Assembly: GCA_030844895.1 (NCBI GenBank)
Contig: JAUTDX010007107.1
Span: 1 to 64,000, forward strand
DNA from: Ambrosia x helenae
Taxonomy: Eukaryota > Streptophyta > Magnoliopsida > Asterales > Asteraceae
Direction of reading: 5' to 3'
DNA: 64,000 nucleotides
Made by a program: the position numbers and the translations under genes. The notes beneath the pieces were generated by a model, which worked only from the letters and a program-made list of their open reading frames with translations, searched no databases and was not told the origin of the DNA. Shown one piece after another: positions 23,990 to 34,082 of the stretch (position 1 is the stretch's first letter; each line of letters begins with the position of its first letter).

Positions 23990-24345
23990 TTTCAGCGCCA
24001 GGGTCTTCAAGACTTAGGCAAAATCCTGTCGGACCAAAACCGCGAACCAACGTAGTAAAATGAGCCTTCAAGACGCGCCTTAGGCACGTCGGGCTTATGC
24101 ATCTTACACTTGGACGACACGTTACGGTCTTCAAGACAGATTTACTTGTCTGACCTATCAGCCCGCTTAGCACATGTGCGCGCACAATCCCTTGTCTTCA
24201 AGAACTGTTACAGTTCGGACAAGAGGAAGGCGCGCCACACAAAACGCGGCCAAAAGGTCTTCTAGGCAAGGCTCTTACGCGCCTAACTCGGACTCAATGG
24301 CATAAGTCGCGCTCCGCTATAGTCTTCAAGGCAAAAGTACATATA
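23990..24345 (+). repeat. Divergent tandem repeat, about 63 bp, six units
   Basis: The phrase TCTTCAAGAC or a close variant recurs near 24005, 24066, 24129, 24196, 24259 and 24323, spaced 61-67 bp. The first four copies are followed 15-20 bases later by a GTCGGACC-like phrase. It lies just 3' of pol and before the antisense gene. Tandem repeats in this position are known for Tat-lineage elements. Confidence 0.7.
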
Positions 24346-24533
24346 CAAGACGCCGGACCGTCCAGCCTAGCGCGCGCCCTAACTTATACTTACACACCGG
24401 GTGACGACTTGGTTAAATAAGTAAGGTTGGAGCGAGAACAAACACGATATAACAAAGTAATAATTTCATTAAAAGAGGGACTTAAAAACCCTTCACATTT
24501 ACAAGGTTAAAATGAAAAATACAAGTGCAGCGC

Positions 24534-24890
24534 CTACTCACTATGCGCCCCAGAAGGACCCCCGCCAGAAGGATCCCTGCCAGAAGCCCTCGCCAACTCG
24601 TCAGATTTGTCGATAAAGTATTTCAGGGCAGCAAGTGGATCCGCGTTGTTGTTGCACTCAGCAATGACCTGGAGGATAGGGAAGTCAATCTCTTCAAACT
24701 TGGCCAATTCCGCCTCATACTCCTCCTTCAGCGGTTTCCCATAATGTTCGGCGTCCTCAAGTCGCCCATCACTTTGGGCATGCAAGAAACCATCCGCATA
24801 ACCCTCGCCGTATCCAAAAGCTTGTGCGGCGGCGGCAATGGCGGCAACCTGATCGCCCAGCTTGGGCTCCTGCCAGAATCTTTTAAAGAC
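24534..24890 (-). pseudogene. Antisense gene of the Tat element, last exon
   Basis: A clean acceptor (CCCTCTAG at 24891-24898 on the minus strand) opens a frame reading VFKRFWQEPKLGDQVAAI and then GYGEGYADGFLHAQ, ending with stop TAG at 24534. The intron (24891-24966) starts with GTAAGC, has a pyrimidine-rich 3' end and is 76 nt. The product is an uncharacterised element protein. The coiled-coil exon upstream runs out of frame by one base just before the donor, so this copy is damaged. Confidence 0.65.
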
Positions 24891-24966
24891 CTAGAGGGAA
24901 GACAAAAAGTTAGCAAATTAATTGCAAACAACAAGAATCAATAACAAAGAAAGCGCAAAGGCTTAC

Positions 24967-26247
24967 CCCATTCATTCCATCGTCATCAGCCAATGGATGG
25001 AATTCTGCATCTGGGTCTGAGCAGTGACCGCTTCCTCCAGTAAGTGTTGGGCCGCCTGGCACTCCTTGACGGCCGCAACACGGGCTTGATCAGAAGAGTC
25101 AAGGTCCCGCTCCAGATCTTCCTTAGCATTAAGGACCCGGACCTTCTCTTGCTCAAGAAGAGAAACACGCTCAGTAGCGGCAACAAGGGCCTCATCCTTG
25201 GATTCCAGCTCCTTGCGCATTTCCACATACCTTGCGGTTCTTTCAGTGAGCGCCTTGCTCTTCTCTTCAAACTTGTGGGTCACCACCCGCCTCTCTTCCT
25301 GCGCCTCGGCCAGAGTCTCCTTCAACCGCATCGTCTCATCATTAGCTTTCTTCCAAGACTCTGACCACCGGCGCCTCTTCGCAGCAGCATCCACCTCAAG
25401 CTTCGCCACCTTGGCTTTAGCTTCATGAGCACGGCGGCGGTATTTTGAAATTTCTGCCTTGAAGGCAGCCTCCTTCTTAGCAAGGTCTGCCTTCTCCGCC
25501 TCCAGCTGCTCAAAATCACGCTGCGCTGCCGCATCCCGACGGCGAAGCGAATCCATCAAAGATAGCTGAGTCGCCTGGTTTACACACAGAGTAGTTATGA
25601 GCTCAGGACGACTCAGCAAATCCTGGTGAGTACGCTCGTAGGGAGGCACCACCTCGCTAACAAATTCGAGGGCGGCCAAGGAGTTTGAAAATAAGGTATT
25701 CTCCCTGATCGCCCAGCGAGGGCGCCAGATGGCGTCACCACCAGCCCAACAGGAACCATCATAAACTCCTGATGGCTCCCCACCAACCCTTGAAGACTCA
25801 CGCCGAGTTTGGAGTGAGCCACCGCTAGCACCAGCAGCGCCCTGCTCCAAGAGCGCCCTTTCGAACCCATCAGACTCATGGGTCATCTCTTGGGTCTCAG
25901 CAGCAGCGCGCTCACGATCTTCGCGCTCCCTTAGAAGCCGAGCCTTCTCCTCAAGAAACCGTTGCTCTTGAAGGCGAAGACGCTCCGCCTCTGCCTGCTT
26001 CTCTGCCTCAGCCTTTCGTTTGGCCTCATTGGCAGCAGCAACCTTCGCGGCCTCAGCCCTCCGAAGGGCTTCATCGGCCTCCGCCTGCTTCTTCGCAGCA
26101 GCGGCTATCTTCTCAGCCTCAGCCTTTTGCAAGGCTTCATCGGCTTCCACCTGCTTGCGAGCCGCTTCCTGTTCCCTCCAAAGCCTCTCCTCTACCTGAG
26201 CCGCCTCCGCAGATGGAGACGCAGGAGGAGGGGTAGGGATTATCTTG
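24967..26247 (-). pseudogene. Antisense gene of the Tat element, coiled-coil exon
   Basis: The frame is about 420 residues and almost wholly Ala/Glu/Lys/Arg with heptad-like repeats (EADEALQKAEAEKIAAAAKK, AAANEAKRKAEAEKQ), so a long coiled coil is expected. The apparent N-terminal Met-Leu-His comes from the inserted LTR (ATG TTA CA at 26254-26247); authentic text starts at KIIPTPPPASPS. It matches the known antisense open frame of Tat-lineage elements, between pol and the 3' LTR. Function is unknown. The frame hits TGA just before the intron donor, probably a one-base lesion. Confidence 0.7.
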
Positions 26248-26415
26248 TGTAACATCGCAAAATTTTCACCGAATTTTTATACGAAAAAGCCCTTATTTTA
26301 TATATCCTTAATTCTATACTAATGTGCCCAAGTCTATATTTATTTTTCCTAACTCACAACCTATATATATATATATATATATAATGCATTTTTTATACTA
26401 ATAATAAATAATAAA

Positions 26416-26453
<38 letters not shown>

Positions 26454-26625
26454 CCACATTTAAACTACACCTTTTTAAACAAACCCAACTCAAAGCCCAA
26501 CCCCCCATCTTTTGGAAACTGGAGCCCAGAAATAGCGGCCCAAGAGAAACAGCCCACCTCCCTTGCCCAAAGAGCCGGCCCAAACACCCCTTTACTGTTT
26601 TTAAAAAAAAAATATATATGCTCCA

Positions 26626-26697
26626 GCCGGGTTTCGAACCCGAGCTGCGAGCCGGTTCACACTAACACACACACACCACAACCACTGCTCCATGTTG
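26626..26697 (-). promoter_or_regulatory. tRNA-like A/B-box module 1 in family B LTR, copy 1
   Basis: On the minus strand an A-box-like TGGAGCAGTGG is followed about 45 bases later by a B-box-like GGTTCGAAACC. It resembles an internal RNA polymerase III promoter. Activity is unproven. Confidence 0.5.
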
Positions 26698-27321
26698 CTA
26701 ATTGTGATAAGGTTCAGATGCTTTATCTATTTAACTCATTTAACATACAGAGTTGTTTGTCACCTGCTACCTCCTGCGACGCTGATGAACAACCAAACAC
26801 AACAAATTTGTTTTCAATTAACGCTAAACATGGTAATTAACCCGTAATTGACTCGTATTATGGAAGAGACAGTACAATACGCGTATTATACATGGTAAAC
26901 CGGTCTAAAACATTCCAATTTTATACAATTGTCGCGTCATATGTATTAAACGAGTCAAACCTTACCAAATCATTCACCCGAGCCTTACCCTATAAATTGG
27001 ACATTTCTGGACCTTCACAACTCGCCACCCACTCTTTCTCAACCCCCAATTCTTCATAATAATCTCTGTTCTTGGAACCCTTGTTCGCGTTTGACTTCGA
27101 AGGTTGACTTATAATTCGTATTCGATTCAGCATTGTAAGTGTGCTTTCTGTTATGGGTTTTACTAATCGGCATGTACACAACGTTTACCCTATGGTTAAT
27201 TAGGTTAATGCTGTGTAAAATGATCGATTGCATAATCTAGGGCTTGTTCTTATTAATTTGGGGATGAACACAATATTTTATACAATATATAAATTAATCG
27301 AACTGAACCAAACACAACCAC

Positions 27322-27385
27322 TGGTCTGGACCAGGTGGTTGTGTCTGGTGCCTTTAATACAGTCCACGCGAGTTCAACCCTTGGC
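27322..27385 (+). promoter_or_regulatory. tRNA-like A/B-box module 2 in family B LTR, copy 1
   Basis: A-box-like TGGACCAGGTGG (27327-27338) and degenerate B-box GAGTTCAACCC (27370-27380) on the plus strand, pointing away from module 1. Confidence 0.45.
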
Positions 27386-29416
27386 ATCACCAAGTTTTCT
27401 TTTCTTTTTTTTAACATTCAAGCTTTATATATATATAATTACTAGTATTTTAAAATTAGTTTTAAAATACTAAAACCACTTTATAAATTCAACAAAAATT
27501 ATTTCATGTTATTCTAGTAGTAGAGTTTAACATACAATTTTTAGTTTTCCAAAAATTACGTATTTAATATATATAATAAATAATTCAAGTTTATTCAATT
27601 TTATTTATAAAATTCTATAAAAATATCAAAACGACTTTATAAAATTCCACAAAAATTATTCTAAGCTTATAAAACAATAAACATTCCAGAAATGATTTTT
27701 ATTTCTGAAAAATTGTTTATTTAATATTTTTAATCAATTTTTGTTAGTTTTAATCATAATTAAATCATAATAAATCCAATTTTTAATATTTTTGCACCAA
27801 AATTTTATATAAATTATTTCTGATTATTTAGAACAGAAATATAAATTTTAAACTAATAATTCTTTAATTTTAGTATTTTTAAATATTAAAGTTAAAGTTT
27901 GACAATTTGTAATAAATAGATTTAATAATCTATTTCAAAGAAAATAATTTTGTAAAAATTATTTTTATACTTTAAACACATTATTGTGACCATCTTAAAT
28001 TTAAATTCTTATGAAAAGATTTTGTCTATTTATTTACAAAAATTCTCTCAATTATCAAACAATTTTAATATTAATCTAACGAGCATTTATCCCCAAATTC
28101 GAAGCCCTAGAACTTATACATTTGTAGACTTGATAGACTTAGACATATTTATTACGTTATTATAGGGTGATACTTGATACATTTGGGTAACACCATATTT
28201 CAATTTTTCAACCGATATAACATTTTGCTAAGGTGAGTTTTACATAGCCCCTTTTCTATTTATCACCATTTTTGGGGTGAAACATGTTACAACATTATTT
28301 ATGCAATTCAATCATCAATGTGTCTATGTGTATTTCTATGTTGCATTATGTCTTGAACATGACTAGGGTAAGCACAATTCTAACATAAACATTCATCAGC
28401 CAAACGGTATACATTGATAGATCTATTGGACTGACAATCCCACCCAGATACGTGCCTCCTACAAAGGTTGTGTGGGTGTTTGTTACTGCAATATAAACGA
28501 GTGAACCATGAGCGTATGGGATGTACCACAATACAACAGTCACAATGGTTGATTACGCACTCGATTTACTTCTAGTATGTTTTCACATATGGACTAGATT
28601 GCCATGACACATGAATTGCACAACAATTTTATTCGATTATCAAAACCTATGAAATTCTCACCAACTTTTGTTGACCCAAAATATTTTCAACTTAACATGT
28701 TTCAGGTTCTACTTGCTTGAAGATTTGAGTTAATACTTGAAGATGCGTAGCTATTATTTGTTGATTTGATGTACAAATTCTTAGAACAATTGTATGTAAT
28801 TTATTTAAATCATTTAATGGAATTTATTATTCACCATGAGCTACTGAACAATCATCAATACGTGACATCCCGATGTTTCCGCCATCGGTTGGGGTGTTAC
28901 AGATTGGTATCATAGCCATGGTTATAGGGAATTAGGTTATTAGAAAAATAATCTAGTCTATAACCATAGGATTTAACCAGTACTTGCTTCTTTTACTTGC
29001 TATTCTCTATCTCCCTCCTACTTCTTATCCCTACTTTCATCCTTACAAGAAGGTTGCTCTCCATCAGTGGATCTACTCTTAGACTAATAGGACAAAATCC
29101 TCAGGTTTAACCTGAACCACCTTGAGATCTCGTCGAAGTTCTAGATTTTAATAACGAACACGTGCAATCTGGAAGGGTGAACGCCTGTATTCTGAGTCTT
29201 CTGTCTAGGCTGGCATTGCGCATATATCCCAATCAGACGAGGGACCCGCATGCCTACCTGGGAATTCTCGGGATGAGTGTTCACTTATAGGCTAAAGCAT
29301 GTCTTCACTATGTTATTGGAATCTGGAATCTTTGATAAGTCAACGTTTTCGTTTATTCGTTTTAATTAATGAATAAATGATTACATTCCTTATATTACCT
29401 CATTCATTTCATACCT

Positions 29417-30390
29417 CATTGAACCTTCAGTGTGTCCCTTATACAAGAAGTCTGACCCTCCGCCACCGGCCTCCACTTAATACCCTTCTCTTCACGGGCA
29501 GCATAAAACTAGAACTTATCCACACCTGCAACAATAAACAATAAGGGAAATTGCGCAAAAAATATAAAAGGAAAAAATAAAGGAAAGTACGTACCCTCTA
29601 CCGCAATGTAGGGTTCTTTGCCCGCGCGGATACCAAGGCGGCTCATCCCAAGAAGGAAAAAGATGCCCTCTGTCAAGTTCTTGAATTCCAGCTTAGTGGC
29701 GTTGGAGGTGAGGGTAATAAACCAAGCCTGCTTCTTGAAATCTTTGGGAACAGCCATGTCCGCCACACGCTGCCCATCCCCTATAACCTTCCAGGGGAGA
29801 CTGATGGGGATCACACCCCTCTTCACAAAGAAAAACTTCTCCTTCGCCCAATGCAAGGACTTAGGAGTATGAGTGGCCATAGGCGGCACCCTCGGGCGCG
29901 GCTTGAACGAGAACCACATCTCGTCTCGCGCCATAAAGTAGAAGACATTGAACCGTTCAACGGTTGGTTCAATGTCTAAGGCGCGGCAGGAAGCCTCAAA
30001 ATGGACTAACCTCAGAAGCCCAAAGGCGGTTAGTTGTGTGGGCCCAACGCCATAGGCCACCATGGTATCAATTTGGAAGCGGGTACACGGCAGGCGAAAT
30101 CCACACTTAGTAAAGTGGGCTTCATACAAGGCCAGCCGACCGCTGCCATCAGAAAGAACGGTGCTGGTCGGAGACGGAAGGGTAGGCTCCCACTCCGGCA
30201 AGATATTGTACATAGTACAAAACTGATTGAAGGCCTCCTGACTCCAAACACAATATGTATTGGACATCAGTTTCCTCTCCTTTATCTTGCTATGCTCGAC
30301 AAGAACTTCCTCCTCCACCACCTCCTCCACAGCCGGCTCCATCCTAATGTCCTCGGCGGACGGCGACGGGCTTACAGGAACATCGGACAT
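29417..30390 (-). pseudogene. Antisense gene of the Tat element, N-terminal exons
   Basis: Translation from ATG at 30390 gives MSDVPVSPSPSAEDIRMEP, an acidic leader, then a domain resembling the 'putative gypsy-type transposon' family (WSQEAFNQFCTMYNILPEW, FRLPCTRFQIDTMVAYGVG, HWAKEKFFFVKRGV). This family is encoded antisense in Tat-lineage elements. An intron with GTACGTAC donor and TTGTTGCAG acceptor lies at 29526-29594 (69 nt, open in frame, so read-through is possible). Exon 2 meets TAG at 29509-29511 inside otherwise coding text (FYAAREEKGIKWRPVAEGQ). The nested family B element separates it from the coiled-coil exon. Confidence 0.75.
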
Positions 30391-30776
30391 TTTGAAGACC
30401 AAAGTTGTCGGAAACTGGAAAAGGTGACCGGAAAACTTGAAGATTCGCCGGAATCTTCAAGAGAATATGAAGATTAAACAAACTTCAAAAACAGAAGACA
30501 GCAAACCAAGAAAACAAACAAGAAAGAAGTTGAAGTTTCAACAATGAATCTTCAAGATCAACGAAATCTATGAAGATTAAACGGAAACTTCAAAGAACGG
30601 TGGCCGGAAGTTGAGAGAAAAGAGAGAACAAGGAAGGAAGAAAAGAAAGTTATGAGAACGTAACCGTTCACATAAGCCCTAATGAGGCTTATATACCCAT
30701 CGCATTAATGGCAATGGGACCCACCAAAGAAGCACTAACCGTCGCACCTTTTCAAATTCAAGAGACAGGATGATGA

Positions 30777-30941
30777 CACGTGTCAACGTTGACGACGGAT
30801 GGCTCAGATGGTAGTGTGAGACAGCTTCACACTACACACGCACCGGATGCACGACACGTGTCACCGGATCTCACGTTATCAACAAAGTGGGCGCGTGAGA
30901 ACTCACGCGCCTAGTAGAAAGCACGTGCCCACTGACACGTG
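30777..30941. promoter_or_regulatory. Cluster of four CACGTG G-box motifs upstream of the antisense gene
   Basis: CACGTG occurs at 30777-30782, 30855-30860, 30922-30927 and 30936-30941, three of them within ACACGTGT or ACACGTGG contexts. They lie about 390-550 bp upstream of the antisense ATG. Such sites bind bZIP or bHLH factors; promoter activity is inferred. Confidence 0.5.
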
Positions 30942-31208
30942 GCACAATCTCAACCACGAAGACAAAACGTCAGACGCGTGACATCCCACGCGCCTGACAC
31001 CAGACGAAATATGGGTAACTGCAACCATGACGTGACGTGTCTCAGCCTGACAACCACTCTACACATCAGCAACCATTAAACTTCCATCAGAAGGAACGGA
31101 TTTCCAGGCGCATTAACTTCAATTTATGAGAGACAAATTGAATGCCAATGATTTGGAATTTATCACAACTCCAGACCCGCATTAATCACTTAGCCAACAT
31201 TTAATTCC

Positions 31209-31440
31209 CAGCGGAAAGTTGACGTAAAATAGCAAAAGACGTTCCCCGCCCAACTCCTGTAAAGGTACGGCGGAACACGTCCTTCTCAGCGGAAAGTTGA
31301 CGTAAAATAGCAAAAGACGTTCCCCGCCCAACTCCCGTAAAGGTACGGCAGAACACGTCCTTCTCAGCGGAAACTTGACGTAAAATTCCAAAAGACGTTC
31401 CCCGCTAAACCTTACATAAATCTACGGCGGAACACACCCA
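31209..31440 (+). repeat. 78-bp tandem repeat, three copies
   Basis: Units begin CAGCGGAAAGTTGACGT at 31209 and 31287 and CAGCGGAAACTTGACGT at 31365. Each ends with GGAACAC and, in the first two, GTCCTTCT. The third unit has diverged after GTTCCCCGC. It sits just upstream of the 3' LTR. Confidence 0.9.
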
Positions 31441-31548
31441 GGAGCGCCTAAAAGCAAGCAGATGAGCCCTCATCCGCGACTACGTATTTTGAGTCTAGCA
31501 CTCTACCTACTCACCAACGAGCAGGAGAAGCCCTAGACTAGGGGGACT

Positions 31549-32429
31549 TGAAGGGATAGGGTGCCTAATCCAAGAGGCGTCCCTATCCCCATAAACAAGA
31601 TCCTCGCGCCAGACCACGGCGCAGTGATCTACTCGCGCGGGAGCAAGCAGTCAACAAACCTCGCGCGTCAAGACAGCTGATAAGCAACAAACAATACCTG
31701 ATACGCGCGTACCAGCACGCGCGGAATCTTCCCTTAACACTTTTCATACGAGGTACGAAGGACAACAAAAGGAAGATTCACAAAGATCTGTGTCAGAGTA
31801 CACACGAACAGGAGAATGACATGTGGAAGATAGTACAAAAGCTAAACGGCTCTACTGTACTCACGCTGTCATCAACAGTGACCAGCAGGCATACCTCGCC
31901 AACGGTCAAACGACAGAGGTAGCCTCAGCACTGTAGCAAGTACAGCATCATTGTACACCACCAGAAACCTGCCACGTGTCCAGCTACAACAACGACCACA
32001 CTGTAGCGTGACGTCATCAACAGTAATCGGCCGCTTCCCGCCAATTTCAGAAGGAGCATGGACTTGGGCCTAAGCCAGGCCCAAGCCAAGGAAACCACCT
32101 GTGGGCCTTTCCATACGGCCCACCATTATGCCTATAAATAGGAATAGGTTTCTCCTTGTAAATTCATTCAGAAAATAGCCCTCACAACTAGATATAATCC
32201 TTGTAATTACTCCCTCAATAATACTCCGGTGTTTAAAGTGGACGTAGGTCATTACCGACCGAACCACTTATATCTTGTGTTCTTATACACTTCATACACA
32301 CACTTCACCATCACCAAACTTTCAAACGGGTTACCATCACGGTTTGGGTAAAGGATTAAACCTGTCGTAACATAAGTATAAACCACCCGGTGATTAGTAT
32401 TAATCACCGTGTTACTTATTGTTTCTTCA
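31549..32429 (+). repeat. 3' LTR of the Tat element
   Basis: 881 bp, TGAAGGGATAGGG to GTTTCTTCA, preceded by a short G-run (AGGGGGACT) as a possible polypurine tract. Ten differences from the 5' LTR. TATA box at 32133-32140. Confidence 0.93.
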
Positions 32430-32434
32430 AAACC

Positions 32435-32693
32435 CAAATCATTAAACAACCCATTCCAAGTAAAAAAAAAAAAAACCCCCCAATTTATCACTGGTCTACA
32501 CCCTATTTGCAATTATTTCCAAAAATGACAAAGTACTAAGAAACATTAAATATGCATATCTTTCCCTAAATGGTAAATAACCAGATCTCATCATCTACAA
32601 CCTTGCAAATCATCATTCCTCTGCTATTATATCATTCTAGTGTAAACCCTAACATCAAACAATCATCAAATCATATCATAACACCTTGGGGCG
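32435..32693 (-). mobile_element. Likely continuation of the family A LTR split by the Tat element
   Basis: By the AAACC duplication this sequence was contiguous with 17582 before the Tat insertion. It is AT-rich and has no features of its own. The LTR start (expected as GTGTNACA on the plus strand) is not found, so the end is lost. Confidence 0.4.
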
Positions 32694-32908
32694 CTGTTGT
32701 GAAAGCCCATGGGGATAACAAGAGGAAGTAGGAGAGTGTGGGGAAGAGTTCCGGATCGTCTCAGCCACAACAACATGTGAAGAAGCATGATGCAGTGGGA
32801 TCGTCGCCTGAGCAGAGGCAAGTAGGGTATGTTGGGAAGCTACCGAAGTGCAATCGGTGTGGATTTCATCATTATGGGAATGTTTGTGACAGGAACCGTT
32901 GTCAATAC
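32694..32908 (+). pseudogene. Gypsy gag fragment with one zinc-knuckle region
   Basis: The plus strand reads AVVKAHGDNKRKW, one stop (TAG at about 32729), then SSGSSQPQQH and VGYVGKLPKCNRCGFHHYGN. It is collinear with the gag of the family A element (KAPENNKRKW, GYAGKLPKCNKCGRHHQGN), so it derives from a related element. It ends at RNRCQ and is followed by unrelated palindrome-bearing sequence. Nothing else of the source element remains. Confidence 0.75.
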
Positions 32909-33299
32909 GAGGCGTATCAGAAGTCACGTATAAGTCTAATATGTAGCACAAAAGTGATATGAGGAGGCCTTTAACCTTAATACGTGTCGTATTGATCAAT
33001 ACGAAGCGTATTGGGGATCCGTATATGTGTTGATGTGTGGTCTGATTCATTAATACGAAATCAAAATCAAAACCCAATAAACTCTCTCAAAACCCCAAAA
33101 AACCAACCCTCAGATTCAGATCAATCGAAGATCTTCCACCGATTAATGGTAAGTAGTACAATCTTTATTGTATTTTTTTTATTAATTAGATCGTTAATTT
33201 GTGGGGTTTTGACTTCTATTTGGTGGGTTATTTGTTGAATCAAGGTTGTTGGGTTTTTGAATAAATTCGTCTCATATAGGGCTATACGAGGCGTATTGG
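32903..33299. repeat. Four copies of an ATACG-NNN-CGTAT near-palindrome
   Basis: Copies lie at 32903-32919, 32979-32993, 32998-33012 and 33283-33299, each with ATACG and CGTAT arms around a 3-base centre (AGG, TGT, AAG, AGG). The middle two are 19 bp centre to centre. Just downstream of the third, at 33148, ATGGTAAGTAG looks like an exon end, but no gene was recognised. Confidence 0.7.
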
Positions 33300-33677
33300 T
33301 TTTTCTTTTAAATGATAATCAGTTTTTGATTAAAAACAATAATATGTTTTTATTAAAAAAATAATTTGTATTAAATAAGGATATGTTTTTTTAAATAATA
33401 ATCTTTTTTATTTATTATAAAATAATCTTTTTTATTTATTAAAAGAAATTATTTATTTGCAAACGTTGCTAGCTTGGGATTGCAAAAGTCGTTGCCCCCA
33501 AAGTAGCAAACAAATATCAAAATTAAGGTCAAATAAAATAAGGAATTACACAAAAAAAAAAAAAAAAAAAAAATCGGGTTACCCGATTAAGAAGTACTCC
33601 GGCCTATCCGAATCAAATATATCATTAAAATCTATTTTATCTTAGTTTTTTTGCAAAATAAAATTTATCAAAGAATT
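33300..33677. other. AT-rich intergenic stretch
   Basis: Contains a short duplicated AATAATCTTTTTTATTTATT block and a 22-base A run at about 33552-33573. No gene seen. Confidence 0.5.
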
Positions 33678-33790
33678 CCTTTTTTTTTTAACGGCAAATT
33701 TCTATTTCTTGTGGGACTTGAACCCATGACCTCCCCATTAGGTGTTCCTAGAAGCTTTGCTTCTACCATTGGGCCACCAACCCCAATGGC
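33678..33790 (-). mobile_element. tRNA-derived SINE, minus orientation
   Basis: Minus-strand reading: CATTGGGGTTGGTGGCCCAATGG with an A-box (33766-33778), a short stem TAGAAGC/GCTTCTA, B-box GGGTTCAAGTCCC (33713-33725), a short body and an A tail. Flanking direct repeats ATCAAAGAATT (33667-33677 and 33791-33801) are its target duplication. It shares its whole sequence with the copy at 36192. Confidence 0.8.
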
Positions 33791-34082
33791 ATCAAAGAAT
33801 TTCTTATCAACTCGCTTTGCAACGCACGGATGACGACGCAAACTCATTTATACAAAACTTAATATACGAGATAAAACATTTGTTTGTCACAAAAATTATT
33901 AACAACATGAATTCGGTCAAAATTTTCTCAACGCAATTATAATAATAACTTAGAATATAACTAACTTTTAATCAAATAACTTGAATGAAATTATAATTTA
34001 ATTAAATGACGCAACCTCACTTAAATTATGATCGGTACTCAATACGTGTATGTATTGTTAATCACAGTATACTAAACAGTAA

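Larger units (their letters stand above)
26248..29330 (+). mobile_element. Truncated family B LTR retrotransposon nested in the Tat element
   Basis: A complete LTR (26248-28901, TGTAACATCG to GGGTGTTACA, 2654 bp) is followed by a primer site, TGGTATCATAGCC (28905-28917), and about 400 bp of leader. The element then stops near 29330 with no gag, pol or second LTR. The left flank is TCTTG (26243-26247), but no matching TCTTG was found on the right, so the 3' part was deleted after insertion. The LTR matches those at 45199 and 53844. The right boundary is approximate. Confidence 0.75.
17583..32429 (+). mobile_element. Complete Tat-lineage Ty3/gypsy retrotransposon with a nested LTR element
   Basis: Two 881-bp LTRs (17583-18463, 31549-32429) differ at 10 sites by hand count (1.1%), and a perfect AAACC target duplication flanks the element (17578-17582, 32430-32434). 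Order: LTR, primer site, gag-protease, reverse transcriptase, RNase H, a second archaeal-type RNase H, integrase, a 63-bp tandem repeat, then a long antisense gene. The double RNase H and antisense gene are hallmarks of the Tat lineage (Tat, Retand, Ogre). gag-pol has at least two frameshifts. A truncated family B element sits inside the antisense gene at 26248. Confidence 0.93.

Noticed and set aside
26626..26697. True tRNA gene in the family B LTRs (also near 45587, 55335 and 56026)
   Set aside because: A- and B-boxes are present but no paired acceptor or anticodon stem could be drawn; treated as tRNA-like modules.
29509..29594. C-terminal hydrophobic tail of the antisense N-terminal protein as a membrane anchor
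   Set aside because: It is read through a 69-nt in-frame interval with good GT...AG intron borders and a pyrimidine-rich 3' end.
31182..31391. 69-codon minus-strand open frame with internal repeats
   Set aside because: It is a by-product of the 78-bp tandem repeat.
33711..33790. tRNA gene suggested by A/B-box text here and at 36194-36270
   Set aside because: No full cloverleaf; both copies end in A tails inside target duplications, so they are SINEs.
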